Shown here: positions 10,808 through 19,432 of the stretch, piece by piece | How the letters are laid out: each line of letters opens with the position of its first letter | How positions within the stretch are numbered: position 1 is the first letter of the stretch | From: an uncultured Bacilli bacterium | GTDB lineage: Bacteria > Bacillota_I > Bacilli_A > RF39 > UBA660 | Direction of reading: 5' to 3' | Length of the DNA stretch: 64,000 nucleotides | Assembly: GCA_934096075.1 (NCBI GenBank) | Contig: CAKOLN010000007.1 | Location: forward strand, 4,911-68,910 | The notes under the pieces: model-generated | The model's database searches: none | What the model was told of the DNA's origin: nothing | Seen by the model: only the letters and a program-made list of their open reading frames with translations | Program-made: the position numbers and the translations under genes

Positions 10808-12610
10808 AAAAAACACATGATACCATCTTAAAAATACATACACATTCCATATTTTTCTATAATTATCTTTAGTTTTATTTTTATGTTCTTCCAATAATTT
10901 ATTAAGATACTCAGTATTAAAGTATTTATTAGCTATATCACTTTCAAAACTCTTCTTTATATCTAAATAAATATCTTCATCTCTCATCCATTCTCTAACA
11001 GGAACTGGAAAACCTAATTTTTTCTTTTTATATGCTTCAGTTGGTATTACCTTCTGAGCAGCACTCCTTAATGCTACTTTAGTATTTTCTTTAGTTACTT
11101 TATAATTAGTTGGTAATCCACTAGCAATCTTAAATACTTCTTTATCTACAAAAGGTACTCTACCTTCAACAGAATTAGCCATAGTCATTCTATCAGCCTT
11201 TTGTAATATATCTTTAACTAACCAAAAATTAATATCTACTGCTTGCATTTTAATTAAATCACTTTTATCTTTATATTCATTAAATACATCTTTAGTTATA
11301 TCTTTAATCTTATACCCATCTTTATTATTAAGTAATTTCTTAATTTCCCTTTCACTCCATATTTTAGAAACACCTACATAACTATTTTCTAGTTTTTCAC
11401 CTCTTCTAACAAGAAAATTAACTCCTCTTATTGGTGGTAAAACACTAAGTACTTTACTTACCATATGTCTCATAAAATAAGGAATCTTATTATACCAAGC
11501 AAAATCAACTTCTTCTCTATAATAATTATAACCTCCAAAGAATTCATCTGCTCCTTCACCACTCAATACTACTTTTAAATCTTTACTAGCTATATTAGCT
11601 ACAAAATATAAAGCTGTAACCGCAGGATCACTTGTTGGTTCATCCATATGATATATAACTTTATCTAAAACATCAAAATAATCTTTCTTAGTTATTATTT
11701 TATTAGTATTTTTAATACCTAACTTATTAGTTAAATCCTTAGCATAACTAGTTTCATCATATTTATTATTTTCATAACCAACCGTATAGGTATTACTAGG
11801 TTTAGCAAGACTTACTATATATGATGAATCTACTCCACTACTTAAAAACGATCCAACAGGCACATCACTAACTAAATGATGTTTAACTGAATCTCTCATA
11901 ACTTTATCTATAGAATCAACTGCATCATCATAACTATTATTAATAGTATTAAATTCCATATTAAAGTATCTCTTAATATCTAAATTACCATTTTCATAAC
12001 TAATAGTATGTCCTGGTTTTAAATTATAAACTCCCTTAAAGAACGTCTCACTAGTTGGAGTAAAACTAAAACTTAAATAACTAGAAAGTAACTTATCATT
12101 AAATTCTTTCTTAAAATTAGGATTACCTAAAAAAGCCTTAATCTCAGATGCAAACATAAAATTATCATCTTCATTATAATAATAGAAAGGTTTAATACCA
12201 AAATAATCTCTAGCACCAAATAAACTATTATTTTTAATATCATATATCATAAAAGCAAACATACCTCTTAAATGACTAGGTACTTCTTTACCCCATTTTA
12301 AATATCCATTTAATATAACTTCAGTATCACTATTAGTATTAAATTTATATTCTTTTAATTCTTTCTTAAGTTCTTTATAATTATATATTTCTCCATTAAA
12401 AACTATAACTAATGATTTATCACTACTAAACATTGGTTGAGATCCTTTATCAACATCTATAATAGATAATCTTTTATGACCTAAAGCTACACTTTCATTA
12501 ACATAATATCCATCCCCATCAGGTCCACGATGTTGAATTCTATTAGCCATATCTTTAATTATTTTATCTTTATTTTTATCTTTACTTACTATTCCTACTA
12601 TTCCACACAT
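10799..12610 (-). CDS. asnB: Asparagine synthetase (glutamine-hydrolysing)
   Basis: Makes asparagine from aspartate, ATP and glutamine. The class II amidotransferase nucleophile Cys2 follows the initiator Met (MCGIVGI), with RIQHRGPDGDG and a C-terminal synthase domain holding the PP-loop SFLSSGVDSS. At 603 residues it matches AsnB. The start is fixed by the Cys2 requirement. A TATAAT box (minus strand, 12639-12644) lies about 30 bases upstream. The ribosome-binding site GAAAGG is rather far (about 12 bases) from the ATG. Confidence 0.95.
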   Translation of the reverse strand: MCGIVGIVSKDKNKDKIIKDMANRIQHRGPDGDGYYVNESVALGHKRLSIIDVDKGSQPMFSSDKSLVIVFNGEIYNYKELKKELKEYKFNTNSDTEVILNGYLKWGKEVPSHLRGMFAFMIYDIKNNSLFGARDYFGIKPFYYYNEDDNFMFASEIKAFLGNPNFKKEFNDKLLSSYLSFSFTPTSETFFKGVYNLKPGHTISYENGNLDIKRYFNMEFNTINNSYDDAVDSIDKVMRDSVKHHLVSDVPVGSFLSSGVDSSYIVSLAKPSNTYTVGYENNKYDETSYAKDLTNKLGIKNTNKIITKKDYFDVLDKVIYHMDEPTSDPAVTALYFVANIASKDLKVVLSGEGADEFFGGYNYYREEVDFAWYNKIPYFMRHMVSKVLSVLPPIRGVNFLVRRGEKLENSYVGVSKIWSEREIKKLLNNKDGYKIKDITKDVFNEYKDKSDLIKMQAVDINFWLVKDILQKADRMTMANSVEGRVPFVDKEVFKIASGLPTNYKVTKENTKVALRSAAQKVIPTEAYKKKKLGFPVPVREWMRDEDIYLDIKKSFESDIANKYFNTEYLNKLLEEHKNKTKDNYRKIWNVYVFLRWYHVFFES

Positions 12611-12638
12611 ATTATATTTTCAAATCCTTTCATATCTA

Positions 12639-12644
12639 TTATAA
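12639..12644 (-). promoter_or_regulatory. -10 box of the asnB promoter
   Basis: TATAAT on the minus strand, preceded by a GG-T context, about 30 bases before the asnB start codon. The -35 region is poor, so this is a partial match only. Confidence 0.45.
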
Positions 12645-12721
12645 CCAAAATTATATGAAATAGAAAGAAAAAAGATTTAGTTATTTTATATTTATTAATA
12701 TTGTTACACCAAAACCACTCA

Positions 12722-12757
12722 ATTACGCATTTTTCAATTTTTTTTATTTTGCGTAAT
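12722..12757. repeat. Inverted repeat ATTACGCA ... TGCGTAAT
   Basis: Eight-base perfect arms (12722-12729 and 12750-12757) separated by 20 bases of T-rich sequence in the 267-bp gap between asnB and the ATPase gene. It may be a hairpin or a two-site operator upstream of asnB. CG dinucleotides are rare in this DNA, which makes the match less likely to be chance. Confidence 0.45.
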
Positions 12758-12822
12758 AGGAATTAAATTATTAATCCGAAATCTTAGTTATTTAACTCGT
12801 ATTTTATCCTTCACAAAATATT

Positions 12823-12875
12823 AATTGCATCACACATATTAGAATTGCACCATTTTATTATAAAATGATGCAATT
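12823..12875. promoter_or_regulatory. Three AATTGCAYCA half-sites (operator-like)
   Basis: AATTGCATCA occurs at 12823-12832 and AATTGCACCA at 12843-12852, exactly 20 bases apart. The inverse TGATGCAATT is at 12866-12875. The last two form a 33-bp almost perfect palindrome (one mismatch pair). No T run follows, so a protein-binding array is more likely than a terminator. The target could be asnB or the upstream ATPase gene. Confidence 0.45.
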
Positions 12876-12877
12876 AA

Positions 12878-14176
12878 TTAAATTATATTATCAATATATT
12901 CTATAAAATAAAGTGGAATATTTATAATCTTACCATCCTTACTTAAATTATTTAAAGAAAATCTAATTGAAATATCATTATCATTTAAAGAATTATACTT
13001 AGTTAAACTATTATGATTAGTACTTTTATTAGATTTTACCTCTATTGGAATAATTTTATTTCTTTTTTGAATAACAAAATCAATCTCATTATTATCAAAT
13101 ACATAATAATTAGGTGAACTCTCATATAAATAAGTAAGTACATTAGCAACATAATTTTCTGTAAAAGAACCTTTAAACTCTTCTAAAAGCTTATTACCTT
13201 CTAAGATAATATTACTATCTAAATCTGACATTTTTCTAAGAAGCCCTATATCATCCATATATATTTTAAATGCAGATAAATCGTTATATGCTTTTAACGG
13301 AAAAGCACACTTATTAACTAAATAACACTTATTAATCAAATCAGCATCATTTAACCAATTCAAAGCACCCTCATATTCTCTTGCTCGCGCACCTTCTTTT
13401 ACAACTTGATATACAAACTTTTTGTTTTCTCTTGCTAGTTGAGAAGGTATATTATTCCAAATTAAAGATATTTTATTAGCAGTATTAACATCAGTATGTT
13501 TAGAAAAATCATTTTCATAAGCAATCAAAATATTTTTTTGAATCTTATTAACTTTTTCTATATCTTTATCATTTATCCAACTATAAACAACTTCTGGCAT
13601 TCCACCAATAATATAATATATCTTTAACTTTTCAATTAACTTATCTTCAAATACTTTAGGTATCTCTTTTATTTCCACAGTCTTTTTCATGACATCAACC
13701 AAATTTTCAGAATTATCTGCGATTAAAAACTCACTAAAAGTCATTGGATATAAATTTAAAAAATCTACTTTTCCAACCGGAAATGATACTTTAGATAATC
13801 TTATACCTAATAAAGACCCAGCACATATAACATGATACTCATTTGCTTCTTCACAAAAATATTTAAGTGAATTTAATGCATTCGGACACTCTTGTATTTC
13901 ATCAAAAAATATTAAGGTTGTCCCAGGGTTTATCTTTTTTCCATTAACTAAAGATAATTGTTCTATAATTCTATGTGGATCTTTAGTATTTAAAAAAAGT
14001 TGTGATAATCCTTCATCATGGTCAAAATTAAAGTAAGCAATGTTATCATAATACCCTTCACCAAATTCTTTAACTATATAGGTTTTACCAGTTTGTCTAG
14101 CGCCTCTTAAAATCAATGGTTTTCTATCTTTACTATTTTTCCATTCAATCAACTTATCAGTTATAAATCTTCTCAT
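12878..14176 (-). CDS. AAA-family ATPase with DUF4143 domain
   Basis: A 432-residue protein: N-terminal P-loop ATPase with Walker A in LRGARQTGKTYIV and Walker B in TTLIFFDEIQECP, a winged-helix middle, and a C-terminal nuclease-like DUF4143 part (ENYVANVLTYL, DFVIQKRNKIIPIEVKSNKS). The family is widespread, often multicopy, and of unknown role; a DEXK-like nuclease fold is inferred from E-I-D-F ... I-E-V-K. The start is placed at MRRFITDKL after GGGTGATGAAACT; an upstream in-frame extension of 17 codons lacks a site. Two decayed relatives lie at 3.7-5.3 kb. Confidence 0.85.
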   Translation of the reverse strand: MRRFITDKLIEWKNSKDRKPLILRGARQTGKTYIVKEFGEGYYDNIAYFNFDHDEGLSQLFLNTKDPHRIIEQLSLVNGKKINPGTTLIFFDEIQECPNALNSLKYFCEEANEYHVICAGSLLGIRLSKVSFPVGKVDFLNLYPMTFSEFLIADNSENLVDVMKKTVEIKEIPKVFEDKLIEKLKIYYIIGGMPEVVYSWINDKDIEKVNKIQKNILIAYENDFSKHTDVNTANKISLIWNNIPSQLARENKKFVYQVVKEGARAREYEGALNWLNDADLINKCYLVNKCAFPLKAYNDLSAFKIYMDDIGLLRKMSDLDSNIILEGNKLLEEFKGSFTENYVANVLTYLYESSPNYYVFDNNEIDFVIQKRNKIIPIEVKSNKSTNHNSLTKYNSLNDNDISIRFSLNNLSKDGKIINIPLYFIEYIDNII

Positions 14177-14281
14177 AGTTTCATCACCCAAAAATATTAT
14201 ATCACACTTTTTAACACATTTCACCATATATTACCACACTTTTTTTATATATTTTGCTAACTACCATCACACTTTTCAGAA

Positions 14282-14572
14282 TTATTTCTTAACATTAAAC
14301 ATATTTCTCAAAAACTTATACTTATTAACAAACAAAACAAAACCAACTATAAAAGAAAATACAAAATAAATGTGTACAACTCCATAGTTAATAACTTTAA
14401 TCAATATAAAATATATTAAACCCAAATTAACACAAAAAAGTATGTTAATAACAAGTTTATAAAGTATAGTAGTATCATGTATAAAATTATAATTAAGATT
14501 ATATAAATAACTAGAAATTATTCCATAACCAAAAGAAAAAAGTATAGAAAGAATTTGTAATTTTAAATCCAT
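14282..14572 (-). CDS. yabQ: Spore cortex protein YabQ-like
   Basis: A 96-residue protein with three hydrophobic segments (about residues 5-28, 38-65 and 67-85) and a short basic tail. The sequence is poorly conserved, but size, membrane pattern and position directly after yabP identify it as YabQ, which in Bacillus is needed for spore cortex formation in the mother cell. Its ATG overlaps the yabP stop (TAATG), so it is translationally coupled. Confidence 0.75.
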   Translation of the reverse strand: MDLKLQILSILFSFGYGIISSYLYNLNYNFIHDTTILYKLVINILFCVNLGLIYFILIKVINYGVVHIYFVFSFIVGFVLFVNKYKFLRNMFNVKK

Positions 14573-14865
14573 TATTTAAACAATTTAGAAATCATACTTT
14601 CTTTATTAGATTTCTTTCCTCCAGCTTCTAAATAAGTAAAACTATTTATTAATCCTTTAATAGAAAGTGTTCCCTGAAAAGTATCCAACTTAATAAGTTC
14701 AAGTCCTTCTCCTTTAATTAAAATATATCCCATAACACTTTCTAAAAAAAACTCTTTACTATCAAAATTTTCTAACTTTTTAACTCCAGTTATAACTGCA
14801 CTTTTTCTTTCATTTATTTGAATTGAATGATTAAAATTACTTTCTAATTCTCTACGTGTATCCAT
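14572..14865 (-). CDS. yabP: Sporulation protein YabP
   Basis: A 97-residue member of the YabP/YqfC family. Recognisable stretches are KSAVITGVKKLENFDSKEF, FLESVMGYILIKGEGLEL and GTLSIKGLINSFTYLE, which correspond to the Bacillus core. YabP acts with YabQ during cortex and coat assembly. It is coupled to yabQ and preceded by GGTGATATT. In Bacillus the pair is followed by divIC; here divIC is displaced. Confidence 0.85.
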   Translation of the reverse strand: MDTRRELESNFNHSIQINERKSAVITGVKKLENFDSKEFFLESVMGYILIKGEGLELIKLDTFQGTLSIKGLINSFTYLEAGGKKSNKESMISKLFK

Positions 14866-14891
14866 AATATCACCTAGAAAATTATATGTAC

Positions 14892-14917
14892 AAAAAAAGA
14901 TTCTATTACTAGAACCT
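14892..14917 (-). terminator. Terminator after spoVG
   Basis: GGTTCTA and TAGAATC pair (one G-T) around a 4-base loop, and seven T follow on the minus strand, between spoVG and yabP. Confidence 0.75.
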
Positions 14918-15195
14918 TATTCTTCTTTAGTTGGTGTATCTTCAGCTTTTTCATAAGCATCAAGAATTTCTCTTTCAAACATACTACGAACTTCTTGACT
15001 AATTGGATGTGCTATATCTTTAAATCCACCAGTACTAGTTTTTCTACTAGGCATTGCTATGAATAAACCTTTAGTCCCTTCTATAATTCTAATGTCATGT
15101 ACTGCAAACTCATCATCTAATAATACAGATGCAATACCTTTCATACGTGAGTCTTCTCTATCTACCTTACGTATACTAATGTTAGTTATCTTCAT
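14917..15195 (-). CDS. spoVG: Septation/sporulation regulator SpoVG
   Basis: A 92-residue SpoVG with nearly full family identity in MKITNISIRKVDREDSRMKG, ASVLLDDEFAVHDIRIIEGT and LFIAMPSRKTSTGGFKDIAH. It is a small nucleic-acid-binding regulator of septation, capsule and sporulation genes in Firmicutes. The C-terminus is acidic (EDTPTKEE). AGGAGG precedes the start. It lies between the ABC exporter genes and yabP and has its own terminator. Confidence 0.95.
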   Translation of the reverse strand: MKITNISIRKVDREDSRMKGIASVLLDDEFAVHDIRIIEGTKGLFIAMPSRKTSTGGFKDIAHPISQEVRSMFEREILDAYEKAEDTPTKEE

Positions 15196-15283
15196 AATAT
15201 CCTCCTTGTAACTCTAACATAATTATAAAACGAGATTATTATGAAATCAAGTATTAAAGAAAATGTTTACAAATAAATGTAAA

Positions 15284-16024
15284 CTAAATAATATCACTAT
15301 TCTTTTTAGAATAAATATTTAATATAACAAAGTAAATTGTGAATAATATAGAAACATATAAAATAGATATACTTACTTCAAATAAAAATGATGAATATCT
15401 TATAGGATATAAATAATACTTAGGAAGTAATTTAAACTGACTTAAATTGTTAATTAAATCACTATTAATTGGTAATAACACTAAACTAACTATATTACAT
15501 AAATATAAACCTAAAGCAATCTTACTATTAAATAATAATCTTAAAGCAAAATAAATTAACATAAGAACATTTATAACAAACACATTTCTAATAACGTAAA
15601 AGATTAGATAAACCAAATAATTAATACCCTCATAATATTCTCCAAGTATAAAAACTAATTTACCATCTATAACTAATAAAACAAAAGGAATAACATAACA
15701 AATAAGCATAATCAAAGTATTAATGAATATTATTATCTTTAAAAAATATCTATAAGCACTAACTCTATCACTAAATCTAACCAAATAATTAACATTATTC
15801 TTAACTTCATTAAATATCTTATTAGATATAATAAGACACATCACTATCATTAAAAATGAAAATACAACATTAGATGAATTCATTAAATAGTTTCTAAGTA
15901 AATTAGTATTATCAGATTTAGGAATATATAGAAAAAATATAGATAAAGTTAATGATAAAAATAAAGTTAATACAAATAATCTCGTTATGATAAAATATTT
16001 AATATCATTAATAAACCTTTTCAT
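15284..16024 (-). CDS. ABC exporter membrane subunit (second)
   Basis: A 246-residue membrane protein with about six hydrophobic segments and short loops, of the ABC-2 general type but without a family signature I can name. Its start touches the stop of the ATPase gene (both at 16024), and a second membrane protein precedes the ATPase. The three genes thus form a transporter operon 16643-ATPase-15284. Substrate unknown; peptide or lantibiotic self-protection is a common role for such sets, but this is inference. Confidence 0.75.
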   Translation of the reverse strand: MKRFINDIKYFIITRLFVLTLFLSLTLSIFFLYIPKSDNTNLLRNYLMNSSNVVFSFLMIVMCLIISNKIFNEVKNNVNYLVRFSDRVSAYRYFLKIIIFINTLIMLICYVIPFVLLVIDGKLVFILGEYYEGINYLVYLIFYVIRNVFVINVLMLIYFALRLLFNSKIALGLYLCNIVSLVLLPINSDLINNLSQFKLLPKYYLYPIRYSSFLFEVSISILYVSILFTIYFVILNIYSKKNSDII

Positions 16025-16653
16025 TATATTTTACTTACCTTTCCATTTTCAAATTTATATAATTCATTTATTTCTAAATCTCTCAAATCCTCTTTATAAT
16101 GTGAACACAAAATTATAATTTTATCTTTCTTTATACTTAGTAAATAATCTTTAATTTTATCAACAGTTTTTTCTTCAATCGCATTAAAAGGTTCATCCAA
16201 AATTATTACATCAACATCTTCCATCAAAACACTCGCTATAGCTAATTTTTGTTTCATTCCTAAAGAAAATTGATAATATTTTTTATTATTATTTTCTAAA
16301 TTAACAAGTTTTAATATATTTATTATTTCTTCATCAGATATTTTATTCTGAATATTCGCTAACAACTTTAGATTATCAAATGCACTTAAATCTGGAAAAA
16401 AGGAAGGTTTTTCTATTAATGCTCTTAAACTTTTAGGAAACATATTGTTTTTATTATAATTAACTCCATCAAATAATATTTCACCACTAGTAGGATAATA
16501 AAGTCCAGTTAATATCTTTAAAAACACACTTTTACCACTTCCATTAAGACCAACTATTCCATATATCTTACCTGATTCAAATTCTAAATTCACCTTCTCA
16601 AAAATAATATTACTTTTAAACTTTTTACTTAAATTATTAACTTTAATCTTCAT
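16024..16653 (-). CDS. ABC transporter ATP-binding protein
   Basis: Nucleotide-binding subunit with Walker A GLNGSGKS, signature FSLGMKQKLAIA, Walker B VDVIILDEPFNA and the H-loop ILCSHYKED. About 209 residues, minimal for the family. The ATG at 16653 is preferred: AGGAG lies 8-9 bases upstream, whereas the ATG at 16659 is too close. The start overlaps the end of the preceding membrane gene. It powers the flanking membrane proteins. Confidence 0.93.
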   Translation of the reverse strand: MKIKVNNLSKKFKSNIIFEKVNLEFESGKIYGIVGLNGSGKSVFLKILTGLYYPTSGEILFDGVNYNKNNMFPKSLRALIEKPSFFPDLSAFDNLKLLANIQNKISDEEIINILKLVNLENNNKKYYQFSLGMKQKLAIASVLMEDVDVIILDEPFNAIEEKTVDKIKDYLLSIKKDKIIILCSHYKEDLRDLEINELYKFENGKVSKI

Positions 16654-17533
16654 ACTCATTATCTCCTTTTTCTAACATACTAATTATTCTCTCTTTATTT
16701 TTAAACAAAACATATACAATCAAACTACTTATAATAAATAATAAAATTCCACCAATTAAATAAGTATTAATATTTTCTTTAACAATAAGATCAACTATAT
16801 TAAAAGATTTAATTTTTTTAAATTTATCAAAAATAACTCTAGGTTGTTCACATATACAAACAACTAAAAAGTAACTTAAAATGGTTTTAGCTAGTCCGAT
16901 AACAAAGTTTTTATTTCCAACAGAACAGATAAAAGTAAGATTCATATAAAAAGTGCTTAGCATTAACAAATATATCAAGTTAAATAAAGTAGTTTTATCA
17001 AGTAATAAGCTTAAATCACCAGCATATAAACAAGAATATAACATGAAAACTAATACGAATGTAACAAGAAGTATACTATACTTAACCCCACCTACATAAA
17101 CATTTTTAATATATTTATTATAACTCTCCCTACATAAATAATTTTTTATAGTTAAATTAGTTAAATATTTAGAATAATATAAACTTAAAAAGAAAAACAA
17201 AATAAGAGTCACACCAACTTGAAACATTCCCATTATTTCATCTGTCATAATATAATCAAAAGTATCATAACTATTTAACCCAAACTTTTCATACCTTTTA
17301 ACTATTAACTTACATTCTTTATTTATTTTTCCTAAACACTCTTTATAATTATTATATTCCTTTAATTCTTTATCACACCATTCTAATGTTGCATTTTCAT
17401 CACAAACTTTTAACATGTTATTTCTATTATCTTTAAAATTAGATATATAATTTTTTTGAAATCTATAAATACCAAAAAATACAGCAAAAATAAATATTAA
17501 TACAAAAACACAATAAACATACCTATTCTTCAT
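16643..17533 (-). CDS. ABC exporter membrane subunit (first)
   Basis: A 296-residue membrane protein: one N-terminal helix (about residues 5-23), a soluble loop of about 75 residues with five cysteines (CDENATLEWCDKEL, ECLGKINKECK), then five further helices. The loop after helix 1 should face outside, so the cysteines may form disulfides. No named family. It is first in the ABC operon and overlaps the ATPase gene. Confidence 0.72.
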   Translation of the reverse strand: MKNRYVYCVFVLIFIFAVFFGIYRFQKNYISNFKDNRNNMLKVCDENATLEWCDKELKEYNNYKECLGKINKECKLIVKRYEKFGLNSYDTFDYIMTDEIMGMFQVGVTLILFFFLSLYYSKYLTNLTIKNYLCRESYNKYIKNVYVGGVKYSILLVTFVLVFMLYSCLYAGDLSLLLDKTTLFNLIYLLMLSTFYMNLTFICSVGNKNFVIGLAKTILSYFLVVCICEQPRVIFDKFKKIKSFNIVDLIVKENINTYLIGGILLFIISSLIVYVLFKNKERIISMLEKGDNEYED

Positions 17534-17564
17534 ATAACCTACTTTCTAAATAAATTATAACAAA

Positions 17565-17585
17565 AAAATAGGCCAATGCCTATCA
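17565..17585 (-). terminator. Terminator after veg
   Basis: ATAGGC and GCCTAT pair around a 4-base loop, followed by seven T on the minus strand, between veg and the ABC operon. This makes the ABC operon an independent unit. Confidence 0.8.
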
Positions 17586-17801
17586 TTAAACACTCTTTTT
17601 TATTAACACATTCTTAGTTAATAAATCAGCATAAGAAAAACTTTTAATTATACCATTAACACTCACAGTAAACACTGAATCATACATACCTTCAATAACC
17701 CCATTATAATATTCAAATTTATTTCTCCCAATATTAACCTTAAGTCTAACCTGTTTATTTAATAAATTCTTTATTCTTGCTTTTTCTTTATCTAAATTCA
17801 A
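17586..17801 (-). CDS. veg: Veg protein
   Basis: A small protein of about 71 residues of the Veg family (LNKQVRLKVNIGRNKFEYYN, YDSVFTVSVNG, SFSYADLLTKNV), known from Bacillus as a biofilm-related regulator that acts on SinR. It lies after rsmA and yabG in the Bacillus order. The start is uncertain: a TTG at 17801 has GAGGTG just upstream and fits the family N-terminus. An ATG at 17813 would add four residues but has only a poor site. Either way it overlaps or abuts the yabG stop. Confidence 0.85.
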   Translation of the reverse strand: MNLDKEKARIKNLLNKQVRLKVNIGRNKFEYYNGVIEGMYDSVFTVSVNGIIKSFSYADLLTKNVLIKKSV

Positions 17802-17802
17802 G

Positions 17803-18588
17803 TTACACCTCATTTCTAGGGTAACCCATATACATAGTTCCTTTACTCTTAAGTCCACCTATTCCATCTTTACCATACTTAGTCTTTGAAAGTAAATCTA
17901 TCAAATCTACCTCAGTATTCTTATCCAAAAGACTTAACTGTGTCGCTATAATCGCGGGATCTAAAGCATGTATATTAATTTTTTTAGGACTAGACGCAAA
18001 TGTCGCACCACTTCTAATTAATTCTTCATAATTACTTTGACAAGCACCCGCTATTATAATTAGTTTTTCATTGCTCTTTTCAAATTTTCTTGCTTCTATA
18101 ACTGCCTTACAAAAATTTTCACTATTCTTATACATACTATTAGTATCTTTATCTCTTTTTTTAAAATATGCATCATGCCCAGTAATAATAAGTATATCAG
18201 GATTATACATCTTTAAATATTTAACTATTTCCCCAGGCATATCACTCTCTTTAAGACTTTTACCATAAGCCTTAACATTATTCTTTTTATAAAATTCCAT
18301 ACATCTATCTAGATATGATTTATCTCCATCTATATGTAATATTTTACCAGGCAAATAAAAAAACTCACTCCTATCCATATTTCTTATAAAGTCTATCTCT
18401 GGACAAAAGTCATCTTTATTACTTACTTTATTTCTGTCACACAAAACCAAATCACTTATTGGAGCATCAGCACTCAATCTAACATCTACACCTTTAAGTA
18501 AACAAGTTTTACCTTCAACTAAAATAACTTCAAAAACTATATCATTATTATAACTTTTTCTAGTAACAAAATCTCCTTCTTTTATCAT
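17803..18588 (-). CDS. yabG: Sporulation-specific protease YabG
   Basis: A 261-residue YabG, the cysteine-type protease that processes spore coat and cortex proteins. Recognised by the N-terminal SH3-like start (GDFVTRKSYNNDIVFEV), PGKILHIDGDKSYLDRCMEF, DILIITGHDAYFKK and the C-terminal GLKSKGTMYMGYP. Residues GHD and AGACQS are candidates for the catalytic His and Cys. Its position between rsmA and veg matches Bacillus and many Clostridia. Confidence 0.93.
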   Translation of the reverse strand: MIKEGDFVTRKSYNNDIVFEVILVEGKTCLLKGVDVRLSADAPISDLVLCDRNKVSNKDDFCPEIDFIRNMDRSEFFYLPGKILHIDGDKSYLDRCMEFYKKNNVKAYGKSLKESDMPGEIVKYLKMYNPDILIITGHDAYFKKRDKDTNSMYKNSENFCKAVIEARKFEKSNEKLIIIAGACQSNYEELIRSGATFASSPKKINIHALDPAIIATQLSLLDKNTEVDLIDLLSKTKYGKDGIGGLKSKGTMYMGYPRNEV

Positions 18589-18616
18589 ATTACCCCCTAG
18601 AAAATAATATTACATC

Positions 18617-18648
18617 AAAAAAAGAATATGCATAAATTATACATATTC
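18617..18648 (-). terminator. Terminator after rsmA
   Basis: GAATATG and CATATTC pair around an A+T loop, followed by seven T on the minus strand, between rsmA and yabG. Confidence 0.65.
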
Positions 18649-18649
18649 A

Positions 18650-19432
18650 TTATATTATTTCATTAAACACACTTACAAAGTCTTCTAAACTCATTTGTTC
18701 AGCACGATAAGTTAAATCTTTATTTACTTTCTTTAAAGCGTTTTCTAATTTAACAAGATCATATTCTCTTAAATTATTCCTTAAATTCTTTCTTTTTTGT
18801 TTAAAAGAATCTCTAACAAATTTAAAAAACATCTCTTCATCTTTAACATATAATAATTCTTTCTTTCTAGTAAACTTAACTACAATACTATCCACCTTAG
18901 GCCTAGGTATAAAAGAATTTTTACTAACTAAAGCCACTTTTTCTATATCAAAGTAATATTGTAAAAAAACACTCAAACTATTATAATCCTTAGTACCCGG
19001 CTTAGCCTTAAATCTATCTCCCACCTCTTTTTGAACCATAATAATCATTTCATCTATGCATACTTCACTAATTACTTTATTAATTATAGGTGTAGTTATA
19101 TAATAAGGAAGATTTGCTATTAAATGGATATTACTATATTTATAGTTTTTTAATACATCATCTAAATTAACATTAAGAAAGTCTCCATAAATAACTTTAA
19201 GGTTATCACTTTTTATTTTATCAAGTTCACTTTTAAGCCTAGTATCTATTTCAAAAGCAATAACTGGTACATCTTTCTCAACTAATAACTTAGTAATCGC
19301 ACCATTACCAGGTCCCACTTCAAGTATTAAAGATTCTGAATCAATTGATGCAGAATCTACTATTTTTCTCTTAATATTATTATCTATCAAAAAATTTTGT
19401 CCTAAACTTTTCTTAAACTCAAACTTTTCCAT
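18650..19432 (-). CDS. rsmA: 16S rRNA dimethyladenosine transferase RsmA (KsgA)
   Basis: Dimethylates two adjacent adenines near the 3' end of 16S rRNA. SAM motif in ILEVGPGNGAITKLL, substrate motif NLPYYITTP, and an N-terminal KSLGQNFLID typical of KsgA. 260 residues, normal. Its ATG overlaps the stop of the SleB-like gene, so it is coupled. It is followed by yabG and veg as in Bacillus. Confidence 0.97.
   Translation of the reverse strand: MEKFEFKKSLGQNFLIDNNIKRKIVDSASIDSESLILEVGPGNGAITKLLVEKDVPVIAFEIDTRLKSELDKIKSDNLKVIYGDFLNVNLDDVLKNYKYSNIHLIANLPYYITTPIINKVISEVCIDEMIIMVQKEVGDRFKAKPGTKDYNSLSVFLQYYFDIEKVALVSKNSFIPRPKVDSIVVKFTRKKELLYVKDEEMFFKFVRDSFKQKRKNLRNNLREYDLVKLENALKKVNKDLTYRAEQMSLEDFVSVFNEII

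Noticed and set aside
10744..12877. T-box riboswitches upstream of argS and asnB
   Set aside because: argS is preceded by only 55 bases after a terminator, and the asnB leader has no T-box core (TGGNACC-type) or antiterminator; only inverted repeats are present.
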